From contig CADCLS010000016.1 of NCBI GenBank assembly GCA_902802375.1, positions 1-64,000 of the forward strand: DNA of 64,000 bases, read 5' to 3'. Below, piece after piece: positions 36,076-44,140 of the stretch. Made by a program: the position numbers and the translations under genes. The notes beneath the pieces were generated by a model. The model searched no databases. It was not told the DNA's origin and worked only from the letters and a program-made list of their open reading frames with translations. Position 1 is the stretch's first letter; every line of letters starts with the position of its first letter. Origin of the DNA: Oscillospiraceae bacterium (GTDB lineage Bacteria > Bacillota > Clostridia > Oscillospirales > Acutalibacteraceae).

Positions 36076-36726
36076 ATGTCACCTATAAGTTACAAAGGAT
36101 TTCGGCTTTCAAAGCTCAACGAGCCTCGTTTCAGGCATATATGGTTTTTACTTTATTGGCTTTTTTACGGAATAGTTTTTTGGACGCTTGAGCAAGGCGT
36201 CAAAATGAATTATCACACCGTTTGGTGTCCGCTTGACGATAAAATACCGTTTTGCGAGCTATTCGTAATACCATATTACTTTTGGTTTTTCTTCATTTTC
36301 TGGATTATAATATACGGATTTTTCTATGATATTAAAGCGTTTAATAAGTTTCATATGTTTGTAATACTTACATATACCGTAACGCTGATAATATACATAG
36401 CATATCCTAATCAACAGCTTTTAAGACCTCAGGAATACGCACGCGATAATATACTTGTGGATATAGCAAAGCTTTTATATTCTTATGATACAAACACTAA
36501 TGTATGCCCCTCGATTCATATTATCGGTTCAATGGCGGTTATGTTTACAGCTTGGCATTCGGAAAAATACAGCACTAAAAAATGGCGTATTGCGTTTGTT
36601 ATAATGACATTTGTAATTTGTCTGTCCCCCCTGTTTTTACGCCAGCACTCAATAATAGATGTGGTTTTAGGATTAATAATTTCTTTTATCGCATATCCGT
36701 TAGTATTCAAAAGGAAAACAAAATAG
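36076..36726 (+). CDS. PAP2-superfamily membrane protein, IPC-synthase-like
   Basis: 216 residues with about six membrane segments. The PAP2 motifs are NVCPSIHIIGS (central His) and RQHSIIDVVLG (catalytic His with Asp four residues on), similar to the inositol-phosphorylceramide/phosphoinositol transferase branch. Either a lipid phosphatase or a headgroup transferase is possible. It is cotranscribed with the lipid glycosyltransferase, so it may supply or remodel its acceptor lipid. Confidence 0.78.
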   Translation: MSPISYKGFRLSKLNEPRFRHIWFLLYWLFYGIVFWTLEQGVKMNYHTVWCPLDDKIPFCELFVIPYYFWFFFIFWIIIYGFFYDIKAFNKFHMFVILTYTVTLIIYIAYPNQQLLRPQEYARDNILVDIAKLLYSYDTNTNVCPSIHIIGSMAVMFTAWHSEKYSTKKWRIAFVIMTFVICLSPLFLRQHSIIDVVLGLIISFIAYPLVFKRKTK

Positions 36727-36734
36727 CATATAAA

Positions 36735-36759
36735 AAGCGCTCGGAAAAACCGAGCGCTT
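36735..36759. terminator. Bidirectional terminator between convergent genes
   Basis: AAGCGCTCGG / CCGAGCGCTT, a perfect 10-bp stem with an AAAAA loop. It is followed by TAAATTTT on the plus strand and by a run of T's (from AAAAA before the stem) on the minus strand. Confidence 0.85.
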
Positions 36760-36764
36760 AAATT

Positions 36765-37748
36765 TTATCTTTCTTCTCTGAAATATGAAAGTCCCAAAGA
36801 TGCCGGAGGTTGATTTTCGCGTTTTTTACGCATACTGATAATCACAAGCACCAAAATCGTAACAACATAAGGAAGCATATTAATAAGCTCCTTAGCACTG
36901 CTTGAAAGCCCCGGAATATAAATGCAAAGGATGTAAAGACCGCCGAAAAGGAACGAGCTGAATATCGCGGTTGTAGGTCTCCAGATAGCAAAGATTACTA
37001 TTGCTATAGCAAGCCAGCCTCTGTCACCGAAACCGTTATTAGTCCAAGCGCCGCCGGTATAATCCATAACAAAGTAAAGACCGCCAAGCCCTGCTATTGC
37101 ACCGCCTATAAGAGTAGACAGATATTTATACTTTGTAACATTTATACCTGCCGCATCCGCTGTTGCCGGGTTTTCGCCTACCGAACGGAGACTCAAGCCG
37201 GCTCTGGTACGATTAAGGAAATATGAGGTGACAAGCGCTATAATTATCGCAAGATATGTTAAGAAACCGAAAGACAAGAATGTCTTACCAAAAAGTCCCA
37301 ACTTATTGGCAAACGGCAGGCTTGCTTTGAAGCACTGACCTGTTTTGATAAGAGAAATAGAACCTGTTTCCCCAAAGAAACTTAAAAGTGAGCCGCCGAA
37401 GAAGTTACCTATACCTATACCGAAGGTGGTAAGAGCAAGACCTGTAACATTCTGATTAACTCTGAGCGTAACCGTGAGGAAACTGTAAATCAGCGCCAAA
37501 AGAAGCGAACCTACAATAGACGATAAAAGCGGTATTATTATACAAAGTGCCGCATTCGGAGAAGCAGTGGAATGTTCATAAATATATCCGCCTATTATTC
37601 CGGAAATACCGCCCATATACATAATACCGGGTATTCCGAGATTAAGGTTACCGCTTTTTTCGGTGATTATTTCGCCCGTTGCGCCAAACAGCAGCGGAAT
37701 AGACTGAATTATCGCCGCATTAATGAAAGCAAATATCGTACTAATCAT
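36765..37748 (-). CDS. BMP-type nucleoside ABC transporter permease 2
   Basis: 327 residues, about nine membrane segments. GEIITEKSGNLNLGIPGIMYMGG is the BPD_transp_2 signature, with GENPATADAAGINVTKYKY as the coupling loop to the ATPase. It corresponds to YufQ/NupQ of the B. subtilis guanosine importer. It overlaps permease 1 by one base and is the last gene of the transporter, before a terminator. Substrate inferred from the upstream purine riboswitch and xpt. Confidence 0.9.
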   Translation of the reverse strand: MISTIFAFINAAIIQSIPLLFGATGEIITEKSGNLNLGIPGIMYMGGISGIIGGYIYEHSTASPNAALCIIIPLLSSIVGSLLLALIYSFLTVTLRVNQNVTGLALTTFGIGIGNFFGGSLLSFFGETGSISLIKTGQCFKASLPFANKLGLFGKTFLSFGFLTYLAIIIALVTSYFLNRTRAGLSLRSVGENPATADAAGINVTKYKYLSTLIGGAIAGLGGLYFVMDYTGGAWTNNGFGDRGWLAIAIVIFAIWRPTTAIFSSFLFGGLYILCIYIPGLSSSAKELINMLPYVVTILVLVIISMRKKRENQPPASLGLSYFREER

Positions 37749-38863
37749 TATTCCGCCTCCTTATGCTTCGAGCGCATATTGATTTTATAGTTTATAAAGA
37801 ATTCACTGCCGATTATGAAGAATATTATTATTCCGGTGAGAATATCCGAGACACTTTCATTAAGTCTGAAAGCTGTTGCTATCTCGCCTGCTCCCTTTTG
37901 CAGGAAAACTATAAACATCGAAGTAAAAATCATCATAGACGGCTCAAATTTAGCAAGCCACGACACCATAATAGCAGTAAAGCCCATACCGCCTGCGAGC
38001 TCTTTCGATACAGTATGATTAGTACCGGAAACAAGCAAGAAGCCTGTAAGTCCGCAAATTGCGCCGGAAATTACCATAGTCCTAATAATCACCTTTTTAA
38101 CATTAATACCTACATATCTTGCGGTATTCTCGCTCTCGCCGACAACCGATATTTCATATCCCTGCTTGCTGAAATGCAAATATACAAACATTACCACAGT
38201 AAGAACGGCAACTATAATGATATTAAGCGCATACTTTTGACCGAAAATCGTCGGTAGCCATCCACACTCAGAGCGCTGATTCAAAACGCCCATTACACTC
38301 GAGCCGTTAGGCACCCAAACCATTATAAAAAATGACACAAGCTGCATTGCAACATAGTTCATCATAAGGGTAAATAGGCTTTCATTCGTTCTCCAAATCG
38401 CCTTAAATACGGCCGGCAAAACGCCCCAAATAACGCCGCTTAAAATACTTGTAACAAGCATTATTATTATCAAAAGCCAGGAAGGCAGGCTATCCTTTGC
38501 ATAGAACATACAAGCGGCACTGCTGAGTCCACCTACAAGAACTTGTCCCTCAGCGCCTAAGTTCCAAAACTTCATTTTGAATGCCGGAGTTACCGCTAAA
38601 GACACACACAAAAGCATGGCGGTATTTTGAAGAAGAATAAAGAATTTGCGTTCTGAGCCAAAGCTGCCCTCAAACATCTTTATGTAAACCTCTATGGGAT
38701 TGTAACTTGTAATTGTAACTATTACAAGAGCACTGACTATCAATGCCGCAAGTACCGCAATAAGCCTTATTCCCCACGCAGTAAGCTTGGGAATATCAGT
38801 CCGTTTTGTTATATGAAACAGCGGCTCTTTTATATGCTTTTCGTTAACAGCCACTTTCTGCAC
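37748..38863 (-). CDS. BMP-type nucleoside ABC transporter permease 1
   Basis: 371 residues with a hydrophilic N-terminal 30 and about ten membrane segments. It includes KMKFWNLGAEGQVLVGGLSS and the EAA-like loop VVGESENTARYVGINVKKV. It corresponds to YufP/NupP. The start overlaps the ATPase gene by 20 bases, a coupled arrangement. It forms the membrane channel with permease 2. Confidence 0.9.
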   Translation of the reverse strand: MQKVAVNEKHIKEPLFHITKRTDIPKLTAWGIRLIAVLAALIVSALVIVTITSYNPIEVYIKMFEGSFGSERKFFILLQNTAMLLCVSLAVTPAFKMKFWNLGAEGQVLVGGLSSAACMFYAKDSLPSWLLIIIMLVTSILSGVIWGVLPAVFKAIWRTNESLFTLMMNYVAMQLVSFFIMVWVPNGSSVMGVLNQRSECGWLPTIFGQKYALNIIIVAVLTVVMFVYLHFSKQGYEISVVGESENTARYVGINVKKVIIRTMVISGAICGLTGFLLVSGTNHTVSKELAGGMGFTAIMVSWLAKFEPSMMIFTSMFIVFLQKGAGEIATAFRLNESVSDILTGIIIFFIIGSEFFINYKINMRSKHKEAE

Positions 38864-40394
38864 CCCCGTCTACCTTAGTCATCATAAGACCTATCTCACC
38901 CTTATCAGCGCCACGACCCTCTACAATTCCGCTGACCTTGCCTGAGCTGATAACCAATATTCTGTCGCAAAGCTCGATAAGCACATCCAGGTCCTCACCT
39001 ACAAATACTACGGCAACGCCGTTTTCTTTCTGCTCATTCAAAAGATTGTATATCGCGTAAGACGAGTTAATATCAAGTCCTCTCACAGGATACGCCGCCA
39101 TAAGCACAGTCGGCGCTGCGGCAATTTCACGCCCTACAAGCACCTTTTGAACATTACCGCCCGAAAGCTTGCGGACCGGCGTCTGTGCGCTCGGTGTCAC
39201 AACCTCTAAATCTTTTATAATTCGCTCTGCAAGGTCCTTAGGCTTCTTTCTTTCAAGGAACATTGATTTACCCTTGCGATAACTTCTGAGCATCATATTG
39301 TCGATAATATCCATATTTCCTACAAGTCCCATACCGAGCCTGTCTTCGGGTACAAAGGAAAGGCGAACTCCGAGTTCTCTTATTTGAATAGGCGATTTGC
39401 CGCGAAGCTCATCTGTTTTACCTGTTTTAGGATTGTGATATATAATCTCGCCGCTTTCTATCGGCTGAAGTCCTGCGATAGACTCTAAAAGCTCGCGCTG
39501 ACCGCTTCCGGCAATTCCGGCAATTCCGAGTATCTCGCCCGAACGCACTGTAAACGAGACATTATCAAGTGTTTTTATACCCTCTTCGCTTACACAGTTA
39601 AGATTTTTGATTTCAAGGCGGTCAACAGAATCTTTAGGCTCACTTCGATTGATATTAAGGTCGATTTTTTTACCCACCATCATTTCGGTAAGCTCTGATT
39701 CGTTGGTTTCGGCGGTATTTACCGTACCTACATACTCACCTTTTCTGAGTACGGCAACCTTATCCGAAAGCGAGAGAACCTCGTGAAGCTTATGTGTGAT
39801 TATAATAATTGCTTTGCCGTCCTCACGCATACGGCGCAGAACTGCGAATAGCTTTTGTGTTTCCTGTGGGGTAAGCACTGCGGTTGGCTCATCGAGGATA
39901 AGAATATCCGCGCCCCTGTAAAGCACCTTGATTATCTCAACAGTCTGCTTTTCGGAAACCGACATTTCATATATCTTTTTATTCGGGTCTAAATCAAAAC
40001 CGTACTGTTCTGTTATTGCCTTAACACGAGCCGTTACTGTTTTAATATCGTATTTTCCCTCTTCCTCAAGACCTAACACAATATTCTCAGCGGCGGAAAA
40101 AACATCAATCAGCTTAAAGTGCTGATGTATCATACCTATTTTGTACTTAAAAGCGTCTTTAGGCGAACGGATAACTACCTCTTCTCCGTTTATGAATATC
40201 TGACCCTCATCAGGATAGTAAATACCGGATATCATATTCATAAGAGTAGTTTTTCCGCTTCCGTTTTCACCAAGAAGTGAAAGAATTTCACCTTTGTAGG
40301 CAGTAAGACATACATTTTTGTTTGCCACAACCTTAGTGCCGAAACGCTTAGTAATATTCTTAAGCTCTATCGCGGCAACTGCCATATCATCCAC
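38844..40394 (-). CDS. BMP-type nucleoside ABC transporter ATPase (duplicated)
   Basis: 516 residues with two nucleotide-binding domains. The first has Walker A GENGSGKTTLMN and Walker B ILILDEPTAVLTPQE. The second has GIAGSGQRELLE (degenerate Walker A), signature LSGGNVQKVLVGREIAAAP and a degenerate Walker B (VLMAAYPVRGLD), typical of the RbsA/YufO type where only one site is fully active. AAAGG lies before the ATG. It energises purine nucleoside uptake with the two permeases and the BMP lipoprotein. Confidence 0.92.
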   Translation of the reverse strand: MDDMAVAAIELKNITKRFGTKVVANKNVCLTAYKGEILSLLGENGSGKTTLMNMISGIYYPDEGQIFINGEEVVIRSPKDAFKYKIGMIHQHFKLIDVFSAAENIVLGLEEEGKYDIKTVTARVKAITEQYGFDLDPNKKIYEMSVSEKQTVEIIKVLYRGADILILDEPTAVLTPQETQKLFAVLRRMREDGKAIIIITHKLHEVLSLSDKVAVLRKGEYVGTVNTAETNESELTEMMVGKKIDLNINRSEPKDSVDRLEIKNLNCVSEEGIKTLDNVSFTVRSGEILGIAGIAGSGQRELLESIAGLQPIESGEIIYHNPKTGKTDELRGKSPIQIRELGVRLSFVPEDRLGMGLVGNMDIIDNMMLRSYRKGKSMFLERKKPKDLAERIIKDLEVVTPSAQTPVRKLSGGNVQKVLVGREIAAAPTVLMAAYPVRGLDINSSYAIYNLLNEQKENGVAVVFVGEDLDVLIELCDRILVISSGKVSGIVEGRGADKGEIGLMMTKVDGGAESGC

Positions 40395-40477
40395 AACCTT
40401 TCGTTAATAACTCTGTTCTTAAAAAAGCACGCAAGCGATTGTATGTTTTCTTAAAAACGGATAGTAAGAACAGATTG

Positions 40478-40500
40478 AGGCGGAGTTTATAACTCCGCCT
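40478..40500. repeat. Intergenic hairpin between the BMP lipoprotein and ATPase genes
   Basis: AGGCGGAGTT / AACTCCGCCT, perfect 10-bp stem with a 3-base loop and no T-run. It could protect the 3' end of the lipoprotein mRNA and give it higher levels than the transporter genes, a common arrangement for binding proteins. Confidence 0.6.
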
Positions 40501-40521
40501 TATATCCGTTAAATCTTGTAA

Positions 40522-41730
40522 TTAAAGAGCGCTTATACCGTCGATGTACTTAATATCGAAGTAAGGAGCAGATCTCTTTGAAGACTCGGCAAACTGACCG
40601 TTCTCAATCGCCTCTGTTTCAGGCTTGAAGTCGCCCTCATCAACAACATCAGCAGTGTAAGAAGTAAGCTCTTTGCCGCCTACTGTAAAGGTCTTAGTAT
40701 CAAATACTTTGATTTCGCCGTTTTCAAGCTTAGCTTTGATTTCATCAATCTTTGCCTGTGTGCCGGCAGCAGCAGCCTTCTCATTAAGCTCAGTAAGCTT
40801 AACAGCGCCCTCTTTCATAGTGCCGCAGTAGTCAGTCGGGATTTCTTTACCTTCAATAACAGCGTTGATAGCGAGCTTGAAGTATACGCTCCAGTCAATC
40901 TTTGAAGAAATAAGAGCAGTGTTCGGACCCATAGGAATGGTGCTGATGTTATAAGCAACATTCGGAACGCCTTTCTCTTCGCAAGCTTTCGGAGCACCCT
41001 CAGAGTCAGCGTGCTGGCTTATAAGAACGCAACCTGAATTGATAAGGTTAAGAGCTGACTCTTTTTCCTTAGCAATATCAAACCAAGAGTTAGTATAAGT
41101 AACCTTCATTGTAGCGCTGGGGCAGATGTAACGAGCGCCGAGGAAGAAAGAAGTCATACCGGAAACAACTTCTGCATAATCAAAAGCTCCAACATAACCG
41201 ATAACAGCTTTATCAGCAGTTATTTTGCCGGTTTCAATCATTTCATTGAGCTTCATACCTGCGGCAACACCTGCAAGGAAACGACCCTCATATATAGCAG
41301 CGAATGCATTGTGATAGTTTTTAAGACCCTCTGTCTGTGATTTTGTACCTGTAGCGTGGCAGAACTGAACTTCAGGGAACTCCTTGGCAGCCTGAATCAT
41401 AAATGACTCATGACCAAAAGAATCGGCGAAGATTATATCGCAACCGGCGTCAACAAGCTCAGCAGCTGCATTGTAGCAAGCATCGCTCTCATCAACATTG
41501 GTCTTGATAAGAACCTGATCGTCTTTAAGACCGAGATCCTTCTGAACCTCTTTAAGAGCCTGGATGAAGTTGTTGTCATAGGTTGAGTTTTCATCATGAA
41601 GACAAATAAGACCAACCTTAACATCTACATCAGCAGTATTGGCTTTGTCAGATGTTGTGTTTGCGCTGCCGCAAGCCGCAAGGGCAAATACTAAAACGAC
41701 AGCAAGGATTGCACACAGAATTTTTTTCAT
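40522..41730 (-). CDS. BMP-family substrate-binding lipoprotein
   Basis: 402 residues from ATG 41730, with GGAGG 8 bases upstream. Signal peptide MKKILCAILAVVLVFALAAC with lipobox LAAC and lipidation at C20. The mature part contains VKVGLICLHDENSTYDNNF, CDIIFADSFGHE and VIGYVGAFDYAEVVSGM, as in the BmpA/Med/YufN family of nucleoside-binding proteins. It should capture purine nucleosides outside the cell for the ATPase and permeases encoded downstream. It lies 48 bases after xpt and may share its riboswitch control. Confidence 0.92.
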   Translation of the reverse strand: MKKILCAILAVVLVFALAACGSANTTSDKANTADVDVKVGLICLHDENSTYDNNFIQALKEVQKDLGLKDDQVLIKTNVDESDACYNAAAELVDAGCDIIFADSFGHESFMIQAAKEFPEVQFCHATGTKSQTEGLKNYHNAFAAIYEGRFLAGVAAGMKLNEMIETGKITADKAVIGYVGAFDYAEVVSGMTSFFLGARYICPSATMKVTYTNSWFDIAKEKESALNLINSGCVLISQHADSEGAPKACEEKGVPNVAYNISTIPMGPNTALISSKIDWSVYFKLAINAVIEGKEIPTDYCGTMKEGAVKLTELNEKAAAAGTQAKIDEIKAKLENGEIKVFDTKTFTVGGKELTSYTADVVDEGDFKPETEAIENGQFAESSKRSAPYFDIKYIDGISAL

Positions 41731-41778
41731 TTTTGTTTCCTCCAATTTTTTTATATGTAAATTTTATTTACACCAAAG

Positions 41779-42351
41779 TTATTTACGGAACTCAATATTT
41801 CCCGGACTCATTTTTTCAATTACGGCGAGAGACTCTACTTTATAGCCTTTTTTGCGGAGCTTGTCCCCACCGCCCTGAAAGCCTTTTTCAATAGCGCAGG
41901 TGCAGCCTGCAACCTCAGCGCCTGCCTGTTCTACTATATCTATAAGTCCTTCAAGCGCCTTGCCATTAGCAAGAAAATCGTCAATAATGAGTATCTTATC
42001 GTTAGCGTCAATATAATCTTTCGGAACGGTTACCAAATAATCGGTACCGTGGGTAAAAGAGTGAACATTTGCTGAATAAACCTCACCGGATACATTAGAA
42101 GTTTTATTCTTTTTAGCAAATACTACATTCACCTTCATAACTGCCGCGGCGGCTACCGCTACCGCTATGCCGGAAGCCTCGATTGTAAGTATCTTCGTAA
42201 CACCAGCGTTTTTATAAATTTTGTCTATTTCCTCGCCCATTTCCATAAGGAAAGCAACATCAATCTGCTGATTCAAAAAAGAGCCGACTTTAAGAATATC
42301 GCCACCGAGAACAGTGCCTTCATTTAGAATTTTCTGTTCGAGCGCCTTCAA
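41779..42351 (-). CDS. xpt: Xanthine phosphoribosyltransferase
   Basis: 190 residues, full length. It starts at TTG 42351 (MKALEQKILNEG), with AAGGAGG 7 bases upstream. The PRPP-binding motif is ILIIDDFLANGKALEGL; the N-terminal FLNQQIDVAFLMEMGEE is typical of Xpt. It converts xanthine plus PRPP to XMP. The 5' leader holds a guanine-type purine riboswitch and a terminator, so excess guanine or hypoxanthine should stop the transcript. Confidence 0.94.
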   Translation of the reverse strand: MKALEQKILNEGTVLGGDILKVGSFLNQQIDVAFLMEMGEEIDKIYKNAGVTKILTIEASGIAVAVAAAAVMKVNVVFAKKNKTSNVSGEVYSANVHSFTHGTDYLVTVPKDYIDANDKILIIDDFLANGKALEGLIDIVEQAGAEVAGCTCAIEKGFQGGGDKLRKKGYKVESLAVIEKMSPGNIEFRK

Positions 42352-42375
42352 AAAATCGCCTCCTTAAAATCAAAA

Positions 42376-42397
42376 AAGCAGACTCTAAAGCCTGCTT
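42376..42397 (-). terminator. Riboswitch-controlled terminator of xpt
   Basis: On the minus strand AAGCAGGC and GTCTGCTT form a stem followed by T's, ending just before the xpt ribosome-binding site. It is the expression platform of the purine aptamer upstream. An additional hairpin (CACTGC/GCAGTG, 42415-42434) lies between them. Confidence 0.75.
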
Positions 42398-42443
42398 ACC
42401 AAAACGACAACCCTCACTGCAAAACGATGCAGTGATATATTAT

Positions 42444-42516
42444 CTTAACCAATAGTCGTAGCTGTGGCGCTACGGTAGAAACATTTGGGCCATTTATCCA
42501 AAACTATACTGGTAAG
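42444..42516 (-). promoter_or_regulatory. Purine riboswitch aptamer, guanine-type
   Basis: Minus strand shows the core ATGGCCCAAATGTTTCTACC, the P3 hairpin GTAGC/GCTAC and the J3/1 strand GACTATTGG, with P1 formed by CTTACCAGTA and its partner TATTGGTTAAG. The base at the specificity position (74) is C, as in guanine/hypoxanthine/xanthine-sensing aptamers, not U as in adenine ones. Confidence 0.88.
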
Positions 42517-42645
42517 CTATTAAATTGACATGCTTATCGTAACACATAAATCTACCTTTGTCAACAAAATATGCGCCGTTTCCTTTACTTTGTATACCCT
42601 GACAATTTATATTAAAAATATTTGCAATTATTGTGTAAAAAACAC

Positions 42646-42672
42646 AAACCCCCGATTAGAAATCAGGGGTTA
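42646..42672 (-). terminator. Terminator of the FAD-enzyme gene
   Basis: On the minus strand TTAACCCC-TGAT pairs with ATC-GGGGTT around a short loop, followed by TTGTGTTTTTT. Confidence 0.6.
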
Positions 42673-42677
42673 AACCA

Positions 42678-44069
42678 CTATACATTGAGGTTATTTAGTA
42701 TTTGGTCCGCTACATATATACCCATAGCACCGGACTGAGAAAGTCCTCTGCAAATACCGCTGCCGTCACCTATTATATACACGCCGTCTATAAGCTCAAA
42801 CTTATCATTCATAAATACGGGGCGTATCGAATAATACTTACTCTCACATCCGTAAAGTAGTGTGTCGACGTTTGCCGTTCCCGGCGCCACCTTATCAAGG
42901 GCGTATATTGTTTCAATGATATTGGTAAGTATTCTATGCGGCAAAACAAGCGATATATCACCTGCCGTGGCTTTAAGAGTAGGTATTACGGTGTTTTGGG
43001 AGAGCCTATGTTCATTTGTTCTTCTGCCTCTTATTAAATCTCCGAATCGCTGAACAATAACATTTCCCTTACCTATCATATTGGCAAGACGAGATATATT
43101 CTCAGCATACTCAGTAGGCTGATTAAACGGTTCGGTAAAACGGATACTTGAAAGAATAGCAAAATTGCAGTTGTCGGTCTTTTTATCCGACTGAGCGAAC
43201 GAATGACCATTAGCTGTGATTATGCCGTGGTTATTCTCCGCCGACACAAGACCACCCTGGTTAAAGCAGAACATACGGCATCTATCCTCAAAGGTCTTGG
43301 TTTTGTAGAGAATTTTAGGCTCATATATCTTTGAGGAAAATTCACGCCAGATAATATCCTTCATTTCAACACGAACGCCTATATCAATATGATTAGACCG
43401 TGTTTTAACGCCGTGTTCCTTACAAAACGCGGCAACAAAATTCGCACCTGAGCGTCCCGTGGCAATTATTACTCTATTTGCATATAATATTTCTCCGTTT
43501 GCATATAAAAGCTTATATCCGCCGCCGTTTTTTTCAACACTTGTGCACTCATAAAAATGGAAAAGGTCAACGCCCATTTCACTAAGAGCTTTTATGAGGT
43601 TTTGCATTGTGAGAAAATTATTGTCAGTACCCAAATGCTTTACATTCATATCAAGAAGACGCAAATTATTCTGTATACATTTAAGGCGCAGTTCATCATT
43701 GGACTTATACACCTTAGGAATACCTGAAGTGCAGTACTCATTAAGTATATTGTCAACCTCGTTTATATACTTATTAGCCGTATCCTCGCCAAGCTCTTCA
43801 CCAAGTGTACCACCATATGCCGTGCCTAAATTAAACTTACCGTCCGAAAAAGCGCCGGCACCGGCAAAGCCGTTAGTTATGCTACAGATTTTACAGTGGG
43901 CACAAGTGCTGTTTTTGCCTGCCGGGCAAACGCGCTTCTCCATAACATTACCACATTCAGTTATTGCTATTTTAAGGTTGGAATTATTCTTTTGTAAACG
44001 GTAGGCGCTCATAAGACCGCCAATTCCTCCGCCGATTATAACAATATCATATTTTTTATTGTCGGGCAT
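42678..44069 (-). CDS. NAD(P)/FAD-dependent dehydrogenase with cysteine cluster
   Basis: 463 residues from ATG 44069, with GGAGG 10 bases upstream. N-terminal dinucleotide fold DIVIIGGGIGGLMSAYRL, then a Cys-rich stretch CPAGKNSTCAHCKIC (about residues 49-63) that may hold an Fe-S cluster or a redox thiol pair, ANRVIIATGRSGANFV, and a C-terminal GVYIIGDGSGICRGLSQSGAMG FAD motif. This is a widespread Firmicute family usually annotated only as FAD-dependent oxidoreductase. Substrate unknown. Single-gene unit between two terminators. Confidence 0.82.
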   Translation of the reverse strand: MPDNKKYDIVIIGGGIGGLMSAYRLQKNNSNLKIAITECGNVMEKRVCPAGKNSTCAHCKICSITNGFAGAGAFSDGKFNLGTAYGGTLGEELGEDTANKYINEVDNILNEYCTSGIPKVYKSNDELRLKCIQNNLRLLDMNVKHLGTDNNFLTMQNLIKALSEMGVDLFHFYECTSVEKNGGGYKLLYANGEILYANRVIIATGRSGANFVAAFCKEHGVKTRSNHIDIGVRVEMKDIIWREFSSKIYEPKILYKTKTFEDRCRMFCFNQGGLVSAENNHGIITANGHSFAQSDKKTDNCNFAILSSIRFTEPFNQPTEYAENISRLANMIGKGNVIVQRFGDLIRGRRTNEHRLSQNTVIPTLKATAGDISLVLPHRILTNIIETIYALDKVAPGTANVDTLLYGCESKYYSIRPVFMNDKFELIDGVYIIGDGSGICRGLSQSGAMGIYVADQILNNLNV

Positions 44070-44092
44070 AATATAATAACCTCCGTAAAAAA

Positions 44093-44115
44093 GGCTGTAC
44101 ATATTGCGTACAGCC
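44093..44115 (-). terminator. Terminator of the ispH-rpsA operon
   Basis: GGCTGTAC / GTACAGCC, perfect 8-bp stem with a 7-base loop. Six T's follow on the minus strand. Confidence 0.85.
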
Positions 44116-44140
44116 TCTTAAAAACAAATTTGAACTCAGC

